NCBI RefSeq assembly: GCF_963665245.1
Contig: NZ_OY762269.1
Location: 1,928,501 to 1,992,500, forward strand
DNA from: an uncultured Paludibaculum sp.
Lineage (GTDB): Bacteria; Acidobacteriota; Terriglobia; Bryobacterales; Bryobacteraceae
Direction: 5' to 3'
DNA length: 64,000 nt
Under the pieces are notes generated by a model. The model ran no database searches and was not told where the DNA came from. It worked only from the letters and a program-made list of their open reading frames with translations. The position numbers and the translations under genes were made by a program. Shown here in pieces: positions 45,185 to 54,527 of the stretch. Each line of letters opens with the position of its first letter. Position 1 is the first letter of the stretch.

Positions 45185-48100
45185 ATGGCGATTCGAGTCG
45201 CTCTCCATCACAAGACCGTCTATCACTACGACCGCCTGGTCCGGTTGTCGCCGCAGATCATCCGCCTGCGGCCGGCTCCGCACTGCCGGACCACGGTGGA
45301 GAGCTATTCACTCAAGATCAGCCCGCGTGAGCACTTCATCAACTGGCAGCAGGACCCGCAGAGCAACTACCTGGCGCGCGTGGTCTTCCCGGAACCGGTG
45401 CGGCACTTTTCCATTGAAGTGGATGTGGTCGCGGATATGACCGTGATCAATCCCTTCGACTTCTTTCTGGAGCCGTCGGCCGAGCAGTTCCCCTTCGCCT
45501 ACGAACCGTGGCTGGCCAAGGAGTTGACACCCTTTCTGGAGACGCTGCCGGGCGAGCCGCACCTGGATGCCTACGTGGCTGCGATCGATCGGAAGACGTG
45601 CCACATCATCGACTTCCTCGTCGCGCTGAATCAGCGGCTGCAGAAGGAGATCAGTTACACCATCCGCATGGAGCCGGGCGTACAGACGCCCGAGGAGACG
45701 CTGGATCTGCGCAGCGGATCGTGCCGTGACTCGGCCTGGCTGCTGGTGCAGGTGCTGCGCCGCCTGGGGCTGGCCGCGCGGTTCGTGTCAGGCTATCTGA
45801 TCCAACTCAAGCCGGACTTGAAACCTCTCGAAGGACCGGAGGGTCCGCGGGAAGACTTCACTGACCTGCACGCCTGGACTGAAGTCTATCTACCCGGCGC
45901 GGGCTGGATCGGATTGGATCCGACCTCCGGCCTGTTTGCCGGGGAAGGGCACCTGCCCGTGGCCGCGTCGCCCGATCCGTTCTCGGCCGCGCCGGTGACG
46001 GGCGGTGTGGACGAGTGCGAAGTCGGGTTCACGCACGAGATGTCGGTCCGGCGGATCCTGGAAGACCCGCGCGTCACGCTGCCTTATACGGAAGAGCAGT
46101 GGTCGCGGATTGAGGCGCTGGGCCACGCCATCGACAAGGAGTTGGACGCGGGTGATGTCCGGCTGACCATGGGTGGCGAACCGACGTTCGTCTCCATCGA
46201 CGACATGGATGGCGCCGAGTGGAACACCGAGGCGTTAGGCAAGAACAAACGCCGCATGAGTGGCGAGTTGATCAAGCGTTTCTGCGACCGCTTTGCGCCC
46301 GGAGGGTTCCTGCACTTCGGGCAAGGCAAGTGGTATCCGGGCGAGAGCCTGCCGCGCTGGGCGCTCACCTGCTACTGGCGCAATGACGGCGTCCCAATGT
46401 GGGAGGATCCGAGCCTGATCGCGGCCGAGAACGAGAGCCACGGCTACAACGAGGCGGACGCCTTCGACTTCATTGAGCGGCTGGCCACACGTCTGGGACT
46501 TGATCCGGAGTATGTCAACGCGGCGTTCGAGGATCCCCTGCACTACCTGCAGCGGGAGCGGCAGTTGCCGGTGAATGTGGATCCGCTCGACAGCCGTCTG
46601 GAGAGCGCGGAAGAGCGCGACCGGATCCGCCGCGTGTTCGAGCGAGGGCTGACCAAGCCGGTGGGGTTCGTCCTGCCGGTGCAGCGTGCGTCGGGCAAGA
46701 ACGGCCCGGAGTGGCAGACGGGGCTGTGGCTGCTGCGCGGCCAGAAGCTGTTTCTGACCCCTGGCGATTCGCCAGTGGGACTGCGCCTGCCGTTGCCCAG
46801 CCTGCCCTGGGCGACGGCAGCCGATATGCCGTTGCTTCTGCCTCCGGATCCGATGGCGCCGCGCAATCCACTGCCCGTGCCGGAGCGGCAGAATCACGGC
46901 AGCCACGCGCCGCAACGGCAGACCGGCGATTGGCGCAGCAACTTCTCACAACCGAAAGAGCCGAAGGTCGAGGCGAAGCCGGGCGAGTCAGCAGGGTGGG
47001 TCGTGCGGACGGCGATCTGCGTGGAGCCGCGCGATGGTCAACTGCATGTGTTCATGCCGCCGGTGACGACGCTCGAAGACTATATCGAACTGTTGGCGGC
47101 GATCGAAGACACGGCGGCGCAGCGGGGGACTCCGGTGATTGTCGAGGGCACGGAGCCACCGAAGGATCCGCGCATCAGCCAGATCCGCGTCACGCCCGAT
47201 CCTGGGGTCATTGAAGTGAACACGCCGCCGGCTCGCAACTGGGACGAGCTTGTGCGGAACACGATCGGGATCTATGACGACGCACGGCAGTCGCGGTTGG
47301 GCACCGAGAAGTTCATGCTGGACGGCCGCCATACAGGCACCGGCGGCGGCAACCATGTGGTGCTGGGTGGGCCGACTCCGGCGGACAGCCCGATGCTACG
47401 TCGGCCCGATTTGCTGCGCAGCCTGATCGGGTACTGGCTGAACCATCCCTCCCTCTCATATCTCTTCTCATCGTTGTTCATCGGGCCGACGAGCCAGGCT
47501 CCGCGCATTGACGAGACGCGGCAGGACAGTCTGTATGAACTCGACATCGCGTACTCGCAGATCCCGCTGCCGGGTGAGGGTGACTGCCCGCCGTGGCTGG
47601 TGGACCGGATCTTCCGGCACCTGCTTGTCGACGTGACGGGGAACACCCATCGGGCGGAGTTCTGTATCGACAAGCTGTATGCGCCGGAGACGGCGACGGG
47701 GCGGCTGGGACTGCTGGAGATGCGCGGCTTCGAGATGCCGCCGCATTCACGGATGAGCCTGATGCAGCAGTTGCTGATCCGCGCGCTGGTGGCCCGGTTC
47801 TGGAAGCAGCCTTACATGGCCAAGCCGGCACGCTGGGGTACGCAACTGCACGACAAGTTCATGCTGCCGCACTTCCTCGCCCTTGACTTCGAGGATGTGC
47901 TGGACGAGTTGCGCATGAGCGGCTATCCGATGGAGTCGCAGTGGTTCGCGCCACACTTCGGGTTCCGGTTCCCGAACATCGGGACCGTCGTTCACTCCGG
48001 TGTGGAAGTCGAGCTGAGGCAGGCGGGCGAGCCGTGGTATGTGCTGGGCGAGGAGCCGGGCGGCGGCGGGACGGCACGCTATGTCGACTCGTCGCTGGAG

Positions 48101-48520
48101 CGGCTCCAAGTGAGGGTTCGCGGGTTGTTTGGCGAGCGGCATGTTGTCACCTGCAATGGACGTCGTGTTCCGCTGGCGCCGACGGGGACGGAGGGCGAGT
48201 TCGTGGCTGGGGTCCGGTACCGGGCATGGCAGCCGCCGTCGTGCCTGCATCCGACGATTCCGGTACACACGCCGCTGATCTTCGACCTGCTGGACCTGTG
48301 GTCGGGCCGGTCGATTGGCGGGTGTACCTATCATGTGGCGCATCCCGGCGGACGGAACTATGTGACGTTCCCGGTGAATGCGGCGGAGGCGGAATCGAGG
48401 CGGGCGGCGCGGTTTTTCCGGTTCGGGCACACGCCGGGGCCGATGCAGACGCCGCCCCAGGAAGCGAATGCGCAGTTCCCGTATACGTTGGATCTGCGGC
48501 GCAGTCCGTACGCGCGGTGA
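45185..48520 (+). CDS. Transglutaminase-like protein with C-terminal DUF2126 domain
   Basis: A 1,111-residue protein. Residues 1-100 are a bacterial transglutaminase N-terminal domain (HHKTVYHYDRLVRLSPQIIRLRP). The transglutaminase core has Cys180 in GSCRDSAWLLVQVLRRLGLAARFVSGY, His229 in LHAWTEVY and Asp245 in GLDPTSG, a complete Cys-His-Asp triad. From about residue 310 the DUF2126 region follows, with LTMGGEPTFVSIDD and FGQGKWYPGESLPRW, ending near GGCTYHVAHPGG. It is predicted to act on amide bonds of an unknown peptide or protein. It is the first of three genes; the next two encode the CP-ATP-grasp/alpha-E fusion and a second transglutaminase, a conserved association. Confidence 0.93.
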   Translation: MAIRVALHHKTVYHYDRLVRLSPQIIRLRPAPHCRTTVESYSLKISPREHFINWQQDPQSNYLARVVFPEPVRHFSIEVDVVADMTVINPFDFFLEPSAEQFPFAYEPWLAKELTPFLETLPGEPHLDAYVAAIDRKTCHIIDFLVALNQRLQKEISYTIRMEPGVQTPEETLDLRSGSCRDSAWLLVQVLRRLGLAARFVSGYLIQLKPDLKPLEGPEGPREDFTDLHAWTEVYLPGAGWIGLDPTSGLFAGEGHLPVAASPDPFSAAPVTGGVDECEVGFTHEMSVRRILEDPRVTLPYTEEQWSRIEALGHAIDKELDAGDVRLTMGGEPTFVSIDDMDGAEWNTEALGKNKRRMSGELIKRFCDRFAPGGFLHFGQGKWYPGESLPRWALTCYWRNDGVPMWEDPSLIAAENESHGYNEADAFDFIERLATRLGLDPEYVNAAFEDPLHYLQRERQLPVNVDPLDSRLESAEERDRIRRVFERGLTKPVGFVLPVQRASGKNGPEWQTGLWLLRGQKLFLTPGDSPVGLRLPLPSLPWATAADMPLLLPPDPMAPRNPLPVPERQNHGSHAPQRQTGDWRSNFSQPKEPKVEAKPGESAGWVVRTAICVEPRDGQLHVFMPPVTTLEDYIELLAAIEDTAAQRGTPVIVEGTEPPKDPRISQIRVTPDPGVIEVNTPPARNWDELVRNTIGIYDDARQSRLGTEKFMLDGRHTGTGGGNHVVLGGPTPADSPMLRRPDLLRSLIGYWLNHPSLSYLFSSLFIGPTSQAPRIDETRQDSLYELDIAYSQIPLPGEGDCPPWLVDRIFRHLLVDVTGNTHRAEFCIDKLYAPETATGRLGLLEMRGFEMPPHSRMSLMQQLLIRALVARFWKQPYMAKPARWGTQLHDKFMLPHFLALDFEDVLDELRMSGYPMESQWFAPHFGFRFPNIGTVVHSGVEVELRQAGEPWYVLGEEPGGGGTARYVDSSLERLQVRVRGLFGERHVVTCNGRRVPLAPTGTEGEFVAGVRYRAWQPPSCLHPTIPVHTPLIFDLLDLWSGRSIGGCTYHVAHPGGRNYVTFPVNAAEAESRRAARFFRFGHTPGPMQTPPQEANAQFPYTLDLRRSPYAR

Positions 48521-48535
48521 TCGCCGATGACCGAA

Positions 48536-48551
48536 ATGTGACAAAATTTCA
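48536..48551. promoter_or_regulatory. Imperfect palindrome TGTGACAAAATTTCAC in the operon gap
   Basis: The 65-base gap between the first and second genes of the transglutaminase operon holds TGTGACAAAATTTCAC. Its inverted half sites, GTGA and TCAC, lie seven bases apart. It resembles a CRP/FNR-type site only loosely (the spacing is seven, not six) and could be an internal promoter operator. Confidence 0.25.
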
Positions 48552-48585
48552 CTAATACACCGCAGGATGTTGGGCGGAGGTCAGT

Positions 48586-51114
48586 TTGCAGGGTCCGAAC
48601 GAGAAGGGGAGTTGTGTCGCCCAGGGCTGGGACTACTCGCCGAGCAAGGGATTTTACGACGAACTAGCGACGCCGCAGGGCGCGACGCGTCTGCATTGGC
48701 GCGCCCTGATGGACGCGTTGAAGGCCTCCGGATCTGAGGATCTGGCGAGCCGCTGGAAGGAAGCACAGCGGCTGATCCGCGACAACGGCGTCACCTACAA
48801 CGTCTACGGAGACCCGCATGGCACTGACCGGCCGTGGCCGCTAGACCCGGTGCCGATGGTCATCGACCCGCAGGAGTGGGCGGGCATCGAGACGGCCGTG
48901 GCGCAACGGGCCAGCCTGCTGAATTCGATTCTCGGCGATCTGTATGGTCCACAGCGGCTGTTGAACGAGGGGCTGCTGCCGCCGGAGCTGGTCTACGCCA
49001 ATCCTGGCTATCTTCGCGGTTGCCACGGGATTCGTGTGCCGGGCGATGTCCGTCTGCACATGTATGCGGCCGATCTGGCGCGGTCACCGGATGGGCAATG
49101 GTGGGTGCTGTCGGACCGGACGCAGGCGCCTTCCGGCGCGGGTTACGCACTGGAGAACCGGCTGGTGTCGACGCGGACACTGCCGGACCTGTTCCGCAAG
49201 ACCTATGTGCGGCGGCTGGCGAACTTCTTCCTGGCGTACCGGGAGACGCTGCTGAGCCTGTCACCGGGCCACCGCGAGAACCCTCGCATTGTTCTGCTGA
49301 CTCCGGGGCCGTACAACGAGACCTACTTCGAGCACGCGTTTCTGGCGCGGTATCTGGGGTACACGTTGGTTGAGGGCGGCGACCTGACCGTGCGCGACCG
49401 GCGGGTGTACCTGAAGACGCTGGGCGGCCTGCTGCCGGTGGACATGATCCTGCGGCGGCAGGACGACGGCTTCTGCGATCCGCTGGAGTTGCGCGGCGAT
49501 TCGATGCTGGGCGTGCCCGGGCTGGTGGAAGCGGTGCGGGCCGGGACCGTGGCGGTGGCCAATGCGCTGGGTAGCGGAGCGATTGAGACGGCAGCCCTGT
49601 CGCCGTTTCTGCCCGGGTTGAGCCGGCAGATTCTGGGTGAAGAGTTGAAGATGCCGTCGGTGGCGAACTGGTGGTGCGGGCAGGAGAAGCCGCTGGAGTA
49701 TGTCGCCCAGAACCTGCAGCGGCTGGTGGTGAAGCAGGCGTTTCCGGGGTCGCCGCAGGAGCCAATCTTCGGCGGCAAGATCAGCGCCGCGGAGCGGGAG
49801 AAGCTGGTGGCGCGCATTCGCGCCGCTCCCTACCAGTTCGTGGCGCAAGAGCAGGTAGCGCTTTCCACTGTGCCCGTTTGGACGGAAGAAGGGCTGCATT
49901 CGCGGCACCTGGTGATGCGCGTTTACGCGGTGCCTTCGGGCGGCGGCTACACGGTGATGCCCGGCGGGTTGACGCGGGTGTCGTCGTCGTTGGACACGAT
50001 GGTGGTGTCGGTGCAGCGCGGCGGCGGTAGCAAGGACACGTGGGTGCTGGGCCGCGGGCAGGAGCGAGAGTTCAGTTTGCTGCGGCCGTCGAGCCAGACG
50101 CTGGAAGTGAGCCGGGCTACGTTCGATCTGCCCAGCCGTGTGGCCGACAACCTGTTCTGGCTGGGCCGGTATATGGAGCGGGTGGATTCCACGGTGCGGC
50201 TGGCACGGAGCGCGCTGCCGTTGTTGTCGCAGGAGACGGATCCGGTGGCGGTGACGGGATTGCAGGCGGCGGTGAGCATCCTGACGGCGCTGCATTTTGT
50301 CCGTGATGAGGCGGCGGCCGGCGGGCCGGCGATGGTGAATGCCGATCTGGTCTCGATGATCTTCGATTCGGATCGGCGCTACAGCATCGGGCGGATCGTG
50401 CATGAGGCGCGGCGATTGGCGTGGCTGCTGCGGGACCGCATCTCGGCCGATGCGTGGCGGATTCTCAACCGGCTGGATAACGACTTCTGCACGCGGCGGC
50501 CGGCCGAGCCGTTCCACCTGCTGGGCGCGACGGACCTGCTGGACCAGTCGATCATCACACTGGCGGCGTTCAGTGGCTTGGTGATGGACGGGATGACGCG
50601 CGGCCAGGGCTGGCGCTTTCTCGACATCGGGCGGCGCATTGAGCGCGCGTCGCAGATTCTGGATGTTCTGCGGCATGGCCTGGGCCGCAACGTGAATGAC
50701 GACGGGGGCCGCCTGGCCAAGATGCTGGAGATCGCGGACAGTTCCATCACGTACCGATCGCGTTATCTGACCACGATGCAATCCGACCTGGTGGTCGATC
50801 TTCTGTTGTGCGACGAAGCGAATCCACGATCGGTGGCGTTCCAGTTCGCGCGGCTGGCCGAGCACATTTCGCAACTGCCGGACAGTGGTTCGCTGTCACG
50901 GCGGAGTCCGGAGTCGCGGCTGATTCTCAGTCTGTTGTCGACGGTGCAACTGGCCGATGTCGGGCGTTTGATCGAGGCCGACGAACGGGGCCAATGGACT
51001 GGATTGTTGACCTTGCTCGATCGCCTGGCGGCGGAGATCCGGGCGCTTTCGAGCGTGCTGTCGAGCAGTTATTTCAGCCACGCCATCCCGTCGCAGCAGT
51101 TGCGGCATTTCTGA
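48586..51114 (+). CDS. Circularly permuted ATP-grasp fused to alpha-E domain protein
   Basis: An 842-residue fusion. Residues 1 to about 480 are a circularly permuted ATP-grasp ligase (YDELATPQGATRLHWRAL, GVTYNVYGDP, RPWPLDPVPMVI, PGYLRGCHGI, WWVLSDRTQAPSGAGYALENR), predicted to form amide bonds using ATP. The rest is an alpha-E helical domain (SRVADNLFWLGRYMERVDSTVRLARS, LDQSIITLAAFSGLVMDGMTRGQGWRFLDIGRRIERA). Often the two are separate neighbouring genes, but here they are one chain. The TTG start follows GGAGG at five to six bases. Its neighbours are two transglutaminase proteins. The substrate is unknown. Confidence 0.92.
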   Translation: MQGPNEKGSCVAQGWDYSPSKGFYDELATPQGATRLHWRALMDALKASGSEDLASRWKEAQRLIRDNGVTYNVYGDPHGTDRPWPLDPVPMVIDPQEWAGIETAVAQRASLLNSILGDLYGPQRLLNEGLLPPELVYANPGYLRGCHGIRVPGDVRLHMYAADLARSPDGQWWVLSDRTQAPSGAGYALENRLVSTRTLPDLFRKTYVRRLANFFLAYRETLLSLSPGHRENPRIVLLTPGPYNETYFEHAFLARYLGYTLVEGGDLTVRDRRVYLKTLGGLLPVDMILRRQDDGFCDPLELRGDSMLGVPGLVEAVRAGTVAVANALGSGAIETAALSPFLPGLSRQILGEELKMPSVANWWCGQEKPLEYVAQNLQRLVVKQAFPGSPQEPIFGGKISAAEREKLVARIRAAPYQFVAQEQVALSTVPVWTEEGLHSRHLVMRVYAVPSGGGYTVMPGGLTRVSSSLDTMVVSVQRGGGSKDTWVLGRGQEREFSLLRPSSQTLEVSRATFDLPSRVADNLFWLGRYMERVDSTVRLARSALPLLSQETDPVAVTGLQAAVSILTALHFVRDEAAAGGPAMVNADLVSMIFDSDRRYSIGRIVHEARRLAWLLRDRISADAWRILNRLDNDFCTRRPAEPFHLLGATDLLDQSIITLAAFSGLVMDGMTRGQGWRFLDIGRRIERASQILDVLRHGLGRNVNDDGGRLAKMLEIADSSITYRSRYLTTMQSDLVVDLLLCDEANPRSVAFQFARLAEHISQLPDSGSLSRRSPESRLILSLLSTVQLADVGRLIEADERGQWTGLLTLLDRLAAEIRALSSVLSSSYFSHAIPSQQLRHF

Positions 51115-51127
51115 GTTGGAGGCCGCC

Positions 51128-52006
51128 ATGATGTTTCGCGCCACCCACACTACGACCTACACCTACAGCGAGCCGGTCTCGATCTGCCACAACGAGGTCC
51201 ACTTGCGGCCGCGCAGCGGGTACCGGCAGACGCTGATCGACAGCAGTCTCACGGTGCTGCCGGATCCGGGCCATCTGTTCTCGCGGACCGACTACTTCGG
51301 GAACGAGGCCACGTTCTTTTCCATTCACGAGCCGCATTCCCGGCTGATTATCGCGGCGGAGAGTCTGGTGGAGGTGCGTCCGGCAACTCCGATTGATCCC
51401 GCATCGACGCCGGCTTGGGAGGCGGTGCGGGCGGAGGTGCGCGCGCATCGCGGGGCGGCGGCGATCGATGCGTTCCAGTTCGTATTTCCGTCGCAGTATG
51501 TGAAGGCAGGGCCGGAATTCGCCACGTTCGCGGAGCCGTCCTTTCCGGCGGGGCGGCCGATGCTGAAGGGCCTGCTGGATCTGTCGCACCGGATCTTCAC
51601 GCAGTTCCGGTACGACCCGAAGGCTACGACGGTGGCTACGCCGGTGGATGAGGTGCTGCTTGGGAAGCATGGGGTTTGCCAGGACTTCGCGCACGTGATG
51701 ATTGGGGCCCTGCGGTCGATTGGGCTGCCGGCGCGGTATGTGAGTGGGTATCTGCGAAGCAATCCGAACCTGGTGGGCGCGGAAGAGTCCCATGCGTGGG
51801 TGTCGGCGTATTGTCCGGGGCATGGGTGGCTGGACATTGATCCAACCAATGATCTGATGCCGTCGGATGCTCACATTACTTTGGCCTGGGGGCGGGATTA
51901 CGGGGATGTGACGCCGGTACGGGGTGTGGCGTTGGGCGGGGGTGAGCAGTTGATTTCGGTACGGGTGCGGGTGGCTCCGGAGAAGGCCGCGGTGGCTACG
52001 GATTAG
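51128..52006 (+). CDS. Transglutaminase-family protein, second copy in the operon
   Basis: A 292-residue protein with the bacterial transglutaminase N-terminal domain (FRATHTTTYTYSEPVSICHNEVHLRPR) and a core domain. The triad is complete: Cys184 in HGVCQDFAHVMIGALRSIGLPARYVSGYL, His222 in SHAWVSAY and Asp238 in DIDPTND. There is no signal peptide, so it is likely cytosolic and may cleave or crosslink the product of the ATP-grasp enzyme. GGAGG precedes the ATG at 51128, 13 bases after the previous stop. An ATG directly after it is an equivalent start. Confidence 0.93.
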   Translation: MMFRATHTTTYTYSEPVSICHNEVHLRPRSGYRQTLIDSSLTVLPDPGHLFSRTDYFGNEATFFSIHEPHSRLIIAAESLVEVRPATPIDPASTPAWEAVRAEVRAHRGAAAIDAFQFVFPSQYVKAGPEFATFAEPSFPAGRPMLKGLLDLSHRIFTQFRYDPKATTVATPVDEVLLGKHGVCQDFAHVMIGALRSIGLPARYVSGYLRSNPNLVGAEESHAWVSAYCPGHGWLDIDPTNDLMPSDAHITLAWGRDYGDVTPVRGVALGGGEQLISVRVRVAPEKAAVATD

Positions 52007-52011
52007 GACGG

Positions 52012-52030
52012 CCCCCAGCGATGCTGGGGG
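52012..52030 (+). terminator. GC-rich hairpin after the transglutaminase operon
   Basis: CCCCCAGC and GCTGGGGG form a perfect 8-bp stem around GAT, five bases after the stop codon. No T-tract follows, so it could be a transcript-end stabiliser or a Rho-assisted terminator. Confidence 0.55.
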
Positions 52031-52117
52031 GAATGGTGGGGGCGCGGTTCCGGTTGTTGCGGCGTGCCGGAGAAGCGGGTTCTTAAGATGGGCAGTAGCG
52101 GAAATTCAAACGGGCTG

Positions 52118-52153
52118 GCCCGGCACCACGCTTGTGCGTGCGTGATGCCGGGC
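52118..52153. terminator. Long hairpin between convergent operons
   Basis: GCCCGGCACCACGC (52118-52131) pairs with GCGTGATGCCGGGC (52140-52153) with one mismatch around an 8-base loop. It lies between the convergent transglutaminase operon and the cytochrome peroxidase gene. No T-tract follows on either strand, so its terminator role is inferred from position. Confidence 0.5.
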
Positions 52154-52173
52154 AGGATCCGCTCAAGAGAGGA

Positions 52174-54252
52174 TCATGGGTTGCCTTGGCCTGAGAGGAG
52201 CGTGAGGGTGTAGCTCACGGCCGGCGCACGGGGCGACGACTTGAATCGCAACGTCTGCATTGTGCTCTGACCGGGCGCCAACATGCCACCGGCCAGGAAG
52301 ACGCGCAGGTAGGGATCGTTGCCGCTGGTGACGCCGCTGGCATTGCGCAGGCGGATCTCGTCAGAGAGTCCGGTGGCGATGAGCAACAGGTGCGTGTCCA
52401 CCGGCGCCGATGTGGTGTTGGTGATGCGATAGACATCCTCCTGCCGCGAGCCCTCGAGACGGCGGGAGCTGACCAGTTCGGTTTTCACCTGCAGGGTGAC
52501 GTCGAGGAACTCGAGGCCCATGTCGCGTCGCGAGAGGGCGTCGTCGTTCGAACGGGGGCGACCGCTGGGCATGCGGCCATCCTGAGCGCCGAGGGCGGCG
52601 AGGTCGGGGCGGTAGATGGAGTAGGTGAGATCGCGCTCGTTGGGCTCCAGTGTCCTGGTTGTGGAGCCCGGGTCGAAATGGACCAGGGCGGGATCGTAGA
52701 GGGCATTCTCAAGGAAGTCGGTGAGGTCTTCCACCTGGCCTTCGTCGAGGCCCAATCCTTCCGGCGAGCCGGGTCCGCGAGGGTTGGTGAAGCGGGGCGT
52801 GAGCGTGCCGGCCGCGGCGGCGACCGCGTCCTGCGGCACACCCCGGTTGAAGTACTGAACTACGTCCTTGACGCTGCTGAACGAGCCGTTGTGGAAGAAG
52901 AATTTGCCGTCCTTGAGCTGGCGCAGCGTCAACACCCGGAACTTGAAGGCGTCACTGTCGCGGGCCGTGATTTCGCGGCGGCCGTCGTCTCGGAACCTGG
53001 GATCGTTTCTGGCGGCGACATTCAGGGCTTGGACGGGGTGGTCCGCCAGCCCGAGGTTGTAGAAGTTCTCTTCCACGAACTGGCCGGCTCCGGCGACGTC
53101 GGGGTCGTTCACCTGCTTGTTGAGCATCGGGCCGCTGTGGCAGGAGTAGCAGCCGGCGCCTCCCTCGCTGGCGGGGGAGAAGAAGATCCTTGCGCCGCGG
53201 CGCTGGCTGACTGTGAGCGCGCCGTTCTCACCGGACAGGAACCGGTCCCAGGGTGTGTTGCGGGTGACCGCGGTCCGCAGGAAGGTGGCGGTGGCGCGCA
53301 GGACGGTCATGTCGTTGATGAGGAGATTCAGATCGCCGCCCGCTGCATCGGACTGGGCGGCCTCTTCGGGAAACGCGTCGCGGAAGAGCTTCTGATAGAC
53401 CTTGACCTTCTGGATCTCCGCCGATTGGGCTTCCAACATGCGGTGTGCGTCGAGCAGCAGAAGTGCCACGCTTTCGACGGCGGAGAAGCTGAACGGATTG
53501 AGACCGCCGGGCGCCGAATCGGGCTCACCGGCGAAGCCGCCGAGAAGGAGGCGGTTGTTGAAGCCGGCTCCGATGACTGAGGGCGAGTTGCGGGCCACGC
53601 TATCCAAGGCGTCGAGGCGGCCGGTGCGCAGGAGTTCGCCAGGGGGCGGCAGCTTGCGGCCGCGGGCTGGACTGCCGATGGCGAACTGGTAGACGTCGGT
53701 GAGTGTGGGGAGCTCGTCGACCATCGCGTCGCCGGGGAATAGTGGGGTCTGGCGCACTCGCGGGAGTTCGGGGCGGGGCCGGCGGCGGGCGACGAAGTTC
53801 CCGGCCGAGTCGGTGTAGCCTCGCCCTTCCCCACCGACGGCGAAGTTGAGCAGCGCGCCGGCTTTGCCGGCCGCCTCGCCCATGTGGCAACTGCCGCAGG
53901 AGGCGGTCTGTTTCGTTTCGAGCAGCCCGCCGAACGGAGGCCGGATGCGAGCGGTCCGGACGGGGTCAAAGAAGAGCATCTTTCCGAGGAAGCGTTTGGC
54001 CTCGGTTGTCTTGAAGGCCGGATCGGGGGTCCCATTGGTGAGGCGCGGCTGGGGCAGGTCGGCATCGTTGACCGGAACCCTTAATTTCTCGATTCCACCG
54101 ACCTGCTGGTCAATGAACCGGCGTAGGCGTTCGGGGCCGTTGCCCTGGCCGTGGGCGGCCCCGCTAAAGAGAGAGAGGGCGACCAAGGCGCCGGCACAGT
54201 TCCGAGGGAACGGGGCGCGGCGGATGGACAGGGACGCAGATAGGGTGTTCAT
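52174..54252 (-). CDS. Large exported di-haem cytochrome c peroxidase-family (MauG-like) protein
   Basis: From the ATG at 54252 (GGAGG upstream) the product has 692 residues with a signal peptide ending near AAHGQ. Two c-type haem sites are present: CGSCH about residue 120 and CYSCH about residue 375. Di-haem features also include GKMLFFDP, DELPTLTDVYQFA, MLNKQVND and LRQLKDGKFFFHNGSFSSVKDVVQYFNRG. Typical bacterial peroxidases have 320-360 residues. This one has a long insertion between the haems and a C-terminal extension of about 150 residues (LEFLDVTLQVKTELVSSRRL onward). It may oxidise an unusual substrate. Confidence 0.88.
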   Translation of the reverse strand: MNTLSASLSIRRAPFPRNCAGALVALSLFSGAAHGQGNGPERLRRFIDQQVGGIEKLRVPVNDADLPQPRLTNGTPDPAFKTTEAKRFLGKMLFFDPVRTARIRPPFGGLLETKQTASCGSCHMGEAAGKAGALLNFAVGGEGRGYTDSAGNFVARRRPRPELPRVRQTPLFPGDAMVDELPTLTDVYQFAIGSPARGRKLPPPGELLRTGRLDALDSVARNSPSVIGAGFNNRLLLGGFAGEPDSAPGGLNPFSFSAVESVALLLLDAHRMLEAQSAEIQKVKVYQKLFRDAFPEEAAQSDAAGGDLNLLINDMTVLRATATFLRTAVTRNTPWDRFLSGENGALTVSQRRGARIFFSPASEGGAGCYSCHSGPMLNKQVNDPDVAGAGQFVEENFYNLGLADHPVQALNVAARNDPRFRDDGRREITARDSDAFKFRVLTLRQLKDGKFFFHNGSFSSVKDVVQYFNRGVPQDAVAAAAGTLTPRFTNPRGPGSPEGLGLDEGQVEDLTDFLENALYDPALVHFDPGSTTRTLEPNERDLTYSIYRPDLAALGAQDGRMPSGRPRSNDDALSRRDMGLEFLDVTLQVKTELVSSRRLEGSRQEDVYRITNTTSAPVDTHLLLIATGLSDEIRLRNASGVTSGNDPYLRVFLAGGMLAPGQSTMQTLRFKSSPRAPAVSYTLTLLSGQGNP

Positions 54253-54527
54253 GTTTGCCAATACCTCCAAGGGCTAGCTTTGTGGGCGGGGCAGGCCGCG
54301 CCCTGTGACGGACGGTCGATTCAACGCGTGGGGCGGGGGTACGACAGCCGCACCAGGCATTGGGACGAAGAGTGGACGGATGTAACGACCGTCGCTGGTG
54401 GAGTCATGACGGATGGCGGAGAGAATATTCCGGTTATTGGCAACTGGAATTCCGTGCGGTTTACAATGGATCCCATCCGGCGCCGGGGTTACGCGCCGCA
54501 GCTCATCCGTCGGAGGGGACTTCGCTT

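Noticed and set aside
48536..48551. CRP-type binding site reading of the TGTGA...TCAC palindrome
   Set aside because: The half-site spacing is seven rather than six, and nothing in the window indicates a CRP regulon; reported only as a palindrome.
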